A DNA stretch of 64,000 nucleotides from Silvimonas soli (GTDB lineage Bacteria > Pseudomonadota > Gammaproteobacteria > Burkholderiales > Chitinibacteraceae): positions 1,426,001-1,490,000 of the forward strand of contig NZ_CP106736.1 in assembly GCF_030035605.1 (NCBI RefSeq). The letters run 5' to 3'. A program made the position numbers and the translations under genes. Of the stretch, positions 57,674-64,000 are shown one piece after another. How positions within the stretch are numbered: the first letter of the stretch is position 1; every line of letters starts with the position of its first letter. The notes beneath the pieces are model-generated. The model was given only the letters and a program-made list of their open reading frames with translations, had not been told where the DNA came from and made no database searches.

Positions 57674-58678
57674 GTGGTCGTCAGTGACATTGATCTTCGT
57701 TTGTTGCGGGTTTTTCGTGCGGTGGTCGAGGCAGGTGGTTTTTCGAATGCGCAGGCCTTGCTCAATATCAGCCAGTCGACCATCAGCACGCAGATGTCAC
57801 AACTGGAAACGCGCCTTGGCTTCACGCTGTGTCATCGTGGGCGCAGCGGCTTTCGGCTGACGGAACAGGGCGACCAGATGTACCGGCAAGTGGTCCAGCT
57901 CTTCCAGTCGCTGCAGCAGTTTCAGTTACAGGCAGAAGAGTTGAAAGGCGGGCTTTGCGGACATCTGCGCATCGGCATTATCGACAGCATCATTACTGAT
58001 CCGGCCTGCCCGGTCAGCCGGGTGCTGGCAGAGTTCGCACGCAAACCAAACAACGCGGTCCGTATCTCATTGCAGGTAATGGCGCCGCAAGAGCTGGAAA
58101 CGCAGCTGCTCGACAACCGCATTGATGTGGCATTCGGCATTTTCTGCAGCCCGCTTTCGGGCCTGACCTACAAGCCGCTTTACCAGGAGCGTGATGTGCT
58201 GGTCTGCCATCGCACTCATCCGCTGGCCGCCCTGCCTCAAGGATCGGCCCTGACCAGCGAGATCAGTCGCGCGCGCAAAGTCATCCGGACTTTTCTGGGC
58301 ACGCAGGAACTGGTCCCGCTGGATACCGACGCGGACACCATTTTTGCCACGGTCACCAATATCGAGGCGGCAGCGCTGCTGATCCAGAGTGGCGCGTACA
58401 TCGGCTTTTTGCCTGAGCACTATGCGCAACACTGGATTGATCGCGGCGACATGGTCGCCTTGCTGCCCGGGCAATGCACTCGCCATTCGGATTTTTCTCT
58501 GGTGACCCGGACACATCAGTCTGCGCCGTCCCGTTCATTGGCAAGTTTTTTGCAATGCGTGGACAGTGTGCTCGCCAAGTTGGACACACCCGCTGCGGAC
58601 CCCCACGATAATCCGCGCCAGACTCACTTCGCTCCAGCCGATGTCAACATTGATCCTTCGTTATTGAACGTCCGTTGA
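57674..58678 (+). CDS. LysR-family transcriptional regulator
   Basis: This 334-residue LysR protein has the N-terminal winged helix (DIDLRLLRVFRAVVEAGGFS, then LLNISQSTISTQMSQLETRL) and a substrate-binding domain from about residue 95. Start is GTG with AGGAG six bases upstream. It sits in the same direction immediately before the substrate-binding protein gene (79-base gap), so it probably controls this locus. The inducer is unknown. Confidence 0.92.
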   Translation: MVVSDIDLRLLRVFRAVVEAGGFSNAQALLNISQSTISTQMSQLETRLGFTLCHRGRSGFRLTEQGDQMYRQVVQLFQSLQQFQLQAEELKGGLCGHLRIGIIDSIITDPACPVSRVLAEFARKPNNAVRISLQVMAPQELETQLLDNRIDVAFGIFCSPLSGLTYKPLYQERDVLVCHRTHPLAALPQGSALTSEISRARKVIRTFLGTQELVPLDTDADTIFATVTNIEAAALLIQSGAYIGFLPEHYAQHWIDRGDMVALLPGQCTRHSDFSLVTRTHQSAPSRSLASFLQCVDSVLAKLDTPAADPHDNPRQTHFAPADVNIDPSLLNVR

Positions 58679-58757
58679 GCGCTGCATAGGATGAGCTTAC
58701 AAATTCATCCCCGCGCGACAGTCGTCCAGCGGCAACATAAACGAGTTGGAGTTATTC

Positions 58758-59756
58758 ATGCGAAAAGTCAGCAAGACTCTTTCCAAAGCAGCGGTGCCCA
58801 GCCGGAAATCTTTGTTGGGCGTGGCAGTGTTACTGGCTGTCGGGCTCGCCAGCCCGCTGACGCAAGCCGCCGAAAAACTGAAAATCGGTTACAACAATTG
58901 GGTCGGCTCTGCCGGCGTTTTCGTCGCGCAGGAAAAGGGCTTTTTTAAAGAGGCTGGCCTTGATGTCGAGTTCGTGCCGTTCAAGGGACCAAGTGATGCC
59001 ATTCCACCGCTGGTGGCCGGACATATTGATCTGGCATTAACGACCGCTGACAACGTGGTCCTCGCGAATGCCAGAAGCGGCGCTGATCTGAAGATTATTT
59101 TTGCGACGGATACATCCAACGGTGCCGACGCTGTTGTATCGAAGAAGTCCTTGGGTAGCCTTGCCGATCTCAAGGGCAAGACCGTCGCCGTCACCCAAGG
59201 TGAGGTCAACGAGTTGCTGTTGCTGAAAGGTCTTGAAAAAGCAGGCATGAAGCCCGGCGACATCAAAAGCCTGAACATGGACCCGGACAGCGCAGGCGCG
59301 GCCTTTATTGCTGGCAAGGTGGATGCCGCTGTGACTTGGGAGCCGTGGATTTCGCAAGCCGTAGCTAGTGGTGGCAAGGTGGTGTTTTCCAGCTCGCAAA
59401 TCCCCAACCTGATTCTGGATGTCGTGACCGTCACCCCTGCGACCATCAAGGCCAAACCCAAAGCTATCGCCGCATTCCTGGCTGCGGTGAACAAGGGGAC
59501 GGCGTTTGTCAGATCCAATCCGGACGAGGCCATGCCGTTCGTGGCCAAGAAGCTCGAAGTAAAACCCGGTGAAGTCAAAGACATGCTGGTGGGCGTGAAG
59601 CTCTATGACATGGCCGACAACGCCAAGCTGCTGCACGACAACGTTTCGGCCCAAACGCTGGACAATATCTCGGCGTTCTACACCAACCGCAAGACCATTC
59701 CGAAAGCCATCAAGGGCGCCGGGATGGTCGATGGGTCCTTCATTCAGACTCATTGA
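58758..59756 (+). CDS. ABC-type substrate-binding protein (NrtA/SsuA/TauA-like), no transporter nearby
   Basis: This 332-residue periplasmic protein has a Sec signal (about residues 1-37, ending SPLTQA) and an NMT1/SsuA-like fold: KLKIGYNNWVGSAGVFVAQEKGFFKEAGLDV, ADNVVLANARSGADL, VDAAVTWEPWISQAV. Related proteins bind nitrate, sulfonates, taurine or pyrimidine precursors. The permease and ATPase are not adjacent, so it must use one from elsewhere or act as a sensor. GGAG lies before the ATG at 58758. It is followed by two hydrolases in an operon. Confidence 0.88.
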   Translation: MRKVSKTLSKAAVPSRKSLLGVAVLLAVGLASPLTQAAEKLKIGYNNWVGSAGVFVAQEKGFFKEAGLDVEFVPFKGPSDAIPPLVAGHIDLALTTADNVVLANARSGADLKIIFATDTSNGADAVVSKKSLGSLADLKGKTVAVTQGEVNELLLLKGLEKAGMKPGDIKSLNMDPDSAGAAFIAGKVDAAVTWEPWISQAVASGGKVVFSSSQIPNLILDVVTVTPATIKAKPKAIAAFLAAVNKGTAFVRSNPDEAMPFVAKKLEVKPGEVKDMLVGVKLYDMADNAKLLHDNVSAQTLDNISAFYTNRKTIPKAIKGAGMVDGSFIQTH

Positions 59757-59766
59757 GAGAACGAAG

Positions 59767-60480
59767 ATGATTTCGATCTCCTGCCAATACAATCGACGTT
59801 TTGATTTGGACCCGCAGCACACGGCCTTGATTGTGATTGATATGCAGCGCGACTTCCTGGCACCGGAAGGTGCCAGCGGAGTTAGCGGGTTCGACCTGAG
59901 CCCGCTGCGCGCCATCATTCCCCGTATGCAAAACCTGCTGAGTGCAGCACGCGAGCACGGCGTGAGCGTTTTCCATACCCGCGAAGGGCATCGTACCGAC
60001 CTGGCGGACTTGCCCGAGACAAAACAGCAACGCTCGCTGCAGGCTGGCGCGCAAATCGGCGCGCCAGGCCCCTTGGGGCGTTTTCTGGTGCGCGGCGAAT
60101 TCGGGCATGACTTTATCGATGAGTTGCAGCCCATACCTGGCGAGCCAATTATTGACAAACCCGGATATGGCGCGTTTTATGCCACCGATCTGGAGCACAT
60201 GCTCCGCCGCAAGGGCATCACCCATGTGCTGCTGACCGGTGTCACAACGCAGTGCTGCGTGAATTCGACTTTGCGTGAGGCGGTAGATCGGGGATTTTTC
60301 TGCCTGACGCTGGCCGATTGCTGCGCGAGTTTCGAGCCCGCGTTACACGACGCAACGCTGCAAATCATCGCGAGCGAAGCACATCTATTCGGCTGGATTG
60401 CGAACGGTGAAAACGTGATTTGTGCCCTGGAGAAACACACCTTCGATGAACGCAATCGTGCAATCGAGCAAACCGCATGA
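59767..60480 (+). CDS. Isochorismatase-fold cysteine hydrolase
   Basis: This 237-residue amidohydrolase has the triad of the family: Asp in LIVIDMQRDF near residue 25, Lys expected near 120-140 (the region LVRGEFGHDFIDEL ... IDKPGYGAF contains the Lys), and nucleophilic Cys in GVTTQCCVNSTLREA near 160. The FHTREGHRTDLADLPETKQQ segment resembles biuret/ureide-type hydrolases, so a C-N bond in a small amide or ureide is a likely target (inference). It is cotranscribed with its neighbours; its stop overlaps the next start (ATGA). Confidence 0.85.
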   Translation: MISISCQYNRRFDLDPQHTALIVIDMQRDFLAPEGASGVSGFDLSPLRAIIPRMQNLLSAAREHGVSVFHTREGHRTDLADLPETKQQRSLQAGAQIGAPGPLGRFLVRGEFGHDFIDELQPIPGEPIIDKPGYGAFYATDLEHMLRRKGITHVLLTGVTTQCCVNSTLREAVDRGFFCLTLADCCASFEPALHDATLQIIASEAHLFGWIANGENVICALEKHTFDERNRAIEQTA

Positions 60481-61313
60481 ATACACCATCTGAGTTCAGC
60501 GCCGAACGTCAGGCTTGGGGCACAAACAGACCGTATCCGGTCGCACAGCGCTGGTACGAACGCCTTGATCTGGAAAATGGCGTCACTCGCTTCTGGGAGC
60601 CGCATGTGCATCCGCTGGAGCAGGCCAATTTCTGGCATATCCGGGGCAGTGAAAGAGATTTGCTGATCGATAGCGGCATGGGCATCGTGCCGTTGCGTCC
60701 GAGCTTTCCGGACCTGTTCGGCGACAAGGAAGTCATCGCATTGGCAACGCACACGCATATCGATCATATCGGCGCGATCCACGAATTCGAGCATCGCTGG
60801 GTGCACGCTGCCGAGGCCCGGCAGATGGCGCATCCATCCGGCGTGGTAACGCTGGTTTGCGCGGATATCCATCCTCAGCTGAGTAAACTGTTTGTCGAAG
60901 CGGGTTACCCACCATTCGACGAATTGCTCATCGACGCCATGCCGTACGAAGGCTACGACCCGCGCCAATACCGTTTGCGCGGTGCCGTGCCGACGCATCT
61001 CGTCCATGACAAAGACACCATTGACCTGGGCGACCGGCGTTTCGAGATCATCCAGTTACCCGGCCACTCTCCCGGCAGCATTTGTATTTGGGAGGAGGCG
61101 ACAGGGACGCTGTATTCGGGGGATCTCATCTACGACGGGCCATTGGTTTACGAAGGGCCGGGCATGGATCTGGAGGTTTACGCGCAGTCGCTGCGCCGCT
61201 TGAAAGCCATGCCGATCCAGGTGGTCCATGCGGGGCACGACCCCAGTTTCGGCCGCGCCAGATTGATCGAAATCATCGACACCTATCTGCGGCGCTGGGG
61301 CATGGGCGATTAG
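60477..61313 (+). CDS. Metallo-beta-lactamase-fold hydrolase
   Basis: This 278-residue protein has the MBL metal motif THTHIDHIGA near residue 95, a later His in LPGHSPGSICIW near 195, the Asp in YSGDLIYDGP and a C-terminal VVHAGHDPSF, so a full dinuclear site. There is no signal peptide. Lactonase, amidase or thioesterase activity is possible. It is coupled to the cysteine hydrolase by ATGA and is the last gene of the locus. Confidence 0.88.
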   Translation: MNTPSEFSAERQAWGTNRPYPVAQRWYERLDLENGVTRFWEPHVHPLEQANFWHIRGSERDLLIDSGMGIVPLRPSFPDLFGDKEVIALATHTHIDHIGAIHEFEHRWVHAAEARQMAHPSGVVTLVCADIHPQLSKLFVEAGYPPFDELLIDAMPYEGYDPRQYRLRGAVPTHLVHDKDTIDLGDRRFEIIQLPGHSPGSICIWEEATGTLYSGDLIYDGPLVYEGPGMDLEVYAQSLRRLKAMPIQVVHAGHDPSFGRARLIEIIDTYLRRWGMGD

Positions 61314-61383
61314 TCACCGTGACCAAACACGCCAGGCCGTTGCCGCTTCATGACCCCAGGGTGGATTCGCGAAGCAATCCACT

Positions 61384-62451
61384 CTACCCAGCCGACTGGC
61401 TCTGCCGCCGGTCCCGCCGGTTAGCGAGCAAAGAATGCAACCCGGCCAGCACAATCAACACTGCAGCGACCCCGCCCGTTGCGGCATCCGGCACCTCAAG
61501 CACCGGCGCCAGCAACATCACCACAGCCAGCGCGCCAATCGCCCAGAACGCGCCATGCTCCAGATAACGCAGCTCGGAGAGCGTGCCTTTTTCCACCAGC
61601 ATCAGCGTGAAGCTACGCACAAACATGGCGCCGATCCCGAGGCCAATGGCGATCAGGAAAATATTGCGGGTGAGAGCAAACGCGCCCAGCACGCCATCAA
61701 ATGAGAACGATGCGTCCAGCAGTTCCAGATACAAAAAGCCGCCCCAGCTGGCGCGCACCACACTGCCATCTGACCCCATCAAGGCGCTAATGCCGTTGAC
61801 TATCGTATACGCCACCAACCCCCAACTCCCCGCCAGCAGCAGCTTGTAGGCTTGCGGCTGAGGCAAGAACGCGGCAATGGCCAGCAACACCAGCAAGGTC
61901 AGCACCACGCCCGCCATCTCCAGTCGCCCGAGTTGCTGCATGGCGCGCTCGATGGGGCGCAACCAGTAGCCTTCCTTGTTCTGGTTCAAAAAGAAGTGCC
62001 AGAACACCTGCAGCAAAAAGGTGCCACCAAAGGCCATCACTTCAATATGTGCGGATTGCAAAGTGGCGGCATAACGCTGCGGCGCCACAATGGCCATGGT
62101 CAGCACGTCGCTGGCGGGCCAGTGGCCGCTGCTCAACCATTCATAGATGGAGAATGGCCCCGGCAACGGCGCGGCATGCGCGATGACCGCCACAATCAGC
62201 AGCGGAAACAGCACCCGCATGCCAAATACCGCCACCAGCATGCCCCACAGCAAAAAGCGTTGCTGCCAGCGCTTGTCCCAATGGCGCAGGATGCTGGCGT
62301 TGACCACGGCGTTATCAAAGCTGAGGCTGGTCTCCAGCAGGGCCAGATTGAAGGCGGCCCACAGGCCCGCGCTGCCGCCGAGCACGGCCGCCAGCGCCAG
62401 CCCGGCAACGCTGACCCATAAGGCATGGCGGAAATATCGCAGTGTCTGCAT
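61384..62451 (-). CDS. DUF475 (TerC-like) membrane protein
   Basis: This 355-residue inner-membrane protein has about nine helices and the TerC-like repeated motif: LLETSLSFDNAVVNASIL near residue 37 and LLDASFSFDGVLGAFALTRN near 250, each with a Ser-Phe-Asp that could bind metal. The family is linked to metal resistance or homeostasis by similarity to TerC, but no ter genes are nearby. It is convergent with the MBL gene. Confidence 0.88.
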   Translation of the reverse strand: MQTLRYFRHALWVSVAGLALAAVLGGSAGLWAAFNLALLETSLSFDNAVVNASILRHWDKRWQQRFLLWGMLVAVFGMRVLFPLLIVAVIAHAAPLPGPFSIYEWLSSGHWPASDVLTMAIVAPQRYAATLQSAHIEVMAFGGTFLLQVFWHFFLNQNKEGYWLRPIERAMQQLGRLEMAGVVLTLLVLLAIAAFLPQPQAYKLLLAGSWGLVAYTIVNGISALMGSDGSVVRASWGGFLYLELLDASFSFDGVLGAFALTRNIFLIAIGLGIGAMFVRSFTLMLVEKGTLSELRYLEHGAFWAIGALAVVMLLAPVLEVPDAATGGVAAVLIVLAGLHSLLANRRDRRQSQSAG

Positions 62452-62647
62452 CTATCAATAATCGATCAAAAACCAGCATTATGCCCATTTCGCTCGGGCA
62501 GATTGACTTTGAGCGCTCCCGGCGGAACGCCTATACTCAAGGCTGTTACGCTGCTCATGACTGATTTGCAGGTGCCTCAGGCGTATCACAGGTCAGCTCA
62601 GGAGCACGAGGCAAAACGAAACCAAACGGCAAAGGATGGAAAAATAA

Positions 62648-63505
62648 ATGAGCCAGGCTTACCTCGAACTCGTCAAAGCGCATGATGCTTTGCTGCAAAA
62701 AAAAGATGCACCTCTGTATAGCTCGCGGACTGGCCTGAATCCGGCCAAACCGCAAGCAGCGGCCAACGCGCCGGTGGTCATGATCTTTGCACCGCATCCC
62801 GATGACGAATGCATTATCGGCGCCCTGCCATTGCGCTTGCTGCGCGAAGCCGGTTATCGCGTGGTCAACATTGCGGTCACGCAAGGCTCCAATGCCGCAC
62901 GCAAGCAGCCGCGCTGGGAAGAACTCTCCAACGCCTGCCATTACCTGGGTTTTGAGTTGCGTGAAACCATCCCTGGTGGCTTGCCCAATGTCACAACCAA
63001 AACCCGTGATGGCGTGCCAGCAGAATGGGCAGAAAAGGTCGCCGTGATCGCCGCATTGATCAGCGAATACAAACCTGCGGTTTGTGTGTTCCCGAACGAC
63101 AACGACTATCACTCGGCGCATATCGGTACGCATTACCTGACGATGGATGCACTGGCAAAAACCGGGCACGCCTGCCATGTGGCCAATAGTGAATTCTGGC
63201 GCCAGATGGATAAACCCAACGCGTTGATCGAAACCAATCTGCAAGACACCGCCGACCTGATTACCGCACTGGCTTGCCATGTGGGCGAAGTGGAACGCAA
63301 TCCGTACCATCTGCGTCTGCCGGGCTGGATGGCCGACAATGTGCGCCGTGGTGCAGAAGTGGTCGGTGGCCAAGGTGAAGCGGCGCCTAGCTTCTCGTTT
63401 GGTACGCTGTACCGCATGGAATACTTTGACGGTAAAGCCATCGCGCCGAACGACAAGAAATATGTAGTCTCCGCCGGTGACGACATCAAAAAACTGTTTG
63501 CCTGA
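62648..63505 (+). CDS. PIG-L (LmbE) family deacetylase
   Basis: This 285-residue zinc-dependent deacetylase-like protein has the metal motif FAPHPDDECIIGALPLRLL near residue 45 with catalytic PHPDDE, and a later His in DYHSAHIGTHYL near 160. The family removes N-acetyl groups from sugars or related small molecules; the substrate is unknown. No signal peptide. It is followed by a strong terminator. Confidence 0.9.
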   Translation: MSQAYLELVKAHDALLQKKDAPLYSSRTGLNPAKPQAAANAPVVMIFAPHPDDECIIGALPLRLLREAGYRVVNIAVTQGSNAARKQPRWEELSNACHYLGFELRETIPGGLPNVTTKTRDGVPAEWAEKVAVIAALISEYKPAVCVFPNDNDYHSAHIGTHYLTMDALAKTGHACHVANSEFWRQMDKPNALIETNLQDTADLITALACHVGEVERNPYHLRLPGWMADNVRRGAEVVGGQGEAAPSFSFGTLYRMEYFDGKAIAPNDKKYVVSAGDDIKKLFA

Positions 63506-63531
63506 TCTTTGGCTTGCCGCCATTGCAGTGA

Positions 63532-63559
63532 AAAAAAGCGACCTCAGGGTCGCTTTTTT
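63532..63559. terminator. Bidirectional terminator after the PIG-L gene
   Basis: Stem AAAAAAGCGACC / GGTCGCTTTTTT around TCAG. It serves the PIG-L gene and, on the other strand, the mini-lipoprotein gene ending at 63587. Confidence 0.9.
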
Positions 63560-63586
63560 ATTCACGAATGGTGGCGACTGGATCGG

Positions 63587-63709
63587 CTAACGCCAGCCAC
63601 CACCGCCATAACCATAACCGTGATGGCCATAGCCAAACACCGGCACCGGAACTACTACGCAGCCGCCAAGCGCGGCCAGCAGCAGAGCACATATCAATAT
63701 TCGCATCAT
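63587..63709 (-). CDS. Mini-lipoprotein, 40 residues
   Basis: Read directly from the minus strand: AAAGGAG, then MMRILICALLLAALGGCVVV, then a Gly/Tyr/His tail ending in TAG. It has a basic N-terminus, a hydrophobic core and lipobox ALGGC, so Cys17 should be lipidated. The tail is Pro/Val then Gly-Tyr-rich. Function is unknown. It is the second of two tandem lipoprotein genes and shares the GCVVVP start of the mature part with the first. Confidence 0.7.
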   Translation of the reverse strand: MMRILICALLLAALGGCVVVPVPVFGYGHHGYGYGGGGWR

Positions 63710-63736
63710 CAATTCTCCTTTGAGCGCTACAGCGCG

Positions 63737-63898
63737 TTACCAACGGCGCCAGCAACACGGACCAGGCGCGACATAAACGGGCGCGGGGGCGACCACCACA
63801 GCTGGACGGATATACGCAACCCGCGGTGGTGGTCCGGCAGGCACCACCACGCAACCCGTCAGGTTCGCCACCAACAGCATCAATAACAGGGGTTTCAT
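63737..63898 (-). CDS. Mini-lipoprotein, 53 residues
   Basis: Signal MKPLLLMLLVANLTGC gives a lipidated Cys16, followed by VVVPAGPPPRVAYIRPAVVV and a Pro/Val/Ala-rich tail ending PCCWRRW. AAGGAG precedes the ATG at 63898; the longer frame to 63958 has no site. It probably forms a two-gene unit with the 40-residue lipoprotein 27 bases downstream. Function unknown. Confidence 0.72.
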   Translation of the reverse strand: MKPLLLMLLVANLTGCVVVPAGPPPRVAYIRPAVVVAPAPVYVAPGPCCWRRW

Positions 63899-64000
63899 CG
63901 GCCTCTCCTTACGCGGTACATATACGAATAACGCCCTACCCTCTTTCGCGCGGACCAACCCTTGTTACGGCATGCACCAAAGCGTGATCTGTATCACCGT

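Overview
The window is ordinary-density chromosome of a Gram-negative bacterium. It encodes lipoproteins, a LolA-like protein, RlpA, GmhA and a two-protein aspartate transcarbamoylase complex. Gene order (gatCAB divergent from mreBCD-mrdA-rodA-rlpA; yqgE-ruvX next to pyrB-pyrC') and the moderately GC-rich sequence fit a betaproteobacterium. My best guess is a Neisseriales/Chitinibacteraceae-type organism; this is inference, since no rRNA or marker search was possible. No tRNA, rRNA, CRISPR array, prophage or intact insertion sequence was recognised.

Left part (1-8.4 kb): a GH35 beta-galactosidase, cut by the window start, is divergent from a LacI-family repressor, with three CG-centred operator-like palindromes between them. 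Then come a DUF1501 (Tat) / DUF1800 (lipoprotein) pair, a small coiled-coil protein, an AT-rich gene-free stretch, OsmC, and a small secreted protein.

Centre of interest (8.39-24.55 kb): an 18-gene, single-strand, almost completely translationally coupled aryl polyene (APE) pigment/lipid cluster. Its order of expression is chain-length factor, acyltransferase, two ACPs, membrane protein, an AMP-ligase fused to a hot-dog dehydratase, GT2, LPLAT, MIO ammonia-lyase, thioesterase, LolA-like, MMPL/RND exporter, FAD oxidoreductase, DUF3261 lipoprotein, ketosynthase, ApeP-like dehydratase, ketoreductase, second ketosynthase. The two dehydratase-type domains each keep one of the two FabZ catalytic residues, which suggests a composite active site.

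Middle (24.6-46.2 kb): a CPA2 antiporter; galT-galK with an aldo/keto reductase remnant downstream; YnfA; a Zur-type regulator; a secreted protein; a LOG-family protein; a REP-like inverted repeat; argS; a large sensor kinase; photolyase; yqgE-ruvX; pyrB with a catalytically dead dihydroorotase-like pyrC'; a DUF3861 protein; and the gatCAB amidotransferase operon with gmhA and a GNAT gene inserted between its subunits.

Right part (46.4-64 kb): the rod-shape/elongasome operon mreBCD-mrdA-rodA and rlpA; a 1027-residue dCache-PAS-PAS-GGDEF-EAL protein; a PfkB sugar kinase; a four-gene orphan locus (LysR regulator, ABC-type substrate-binding protein without its transporter, cysteine hydrolase, metallo-beta-lactamase-fold hydrolase); a DUF475 membrane protein; a PIG-L deacetylase; and two tandem mini-lipoproteins. 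The locus at 57.7-61.3 kb is the best candidate for an undescribed catabolic system. The APE cluster is the best supported specialised-metabolism system.
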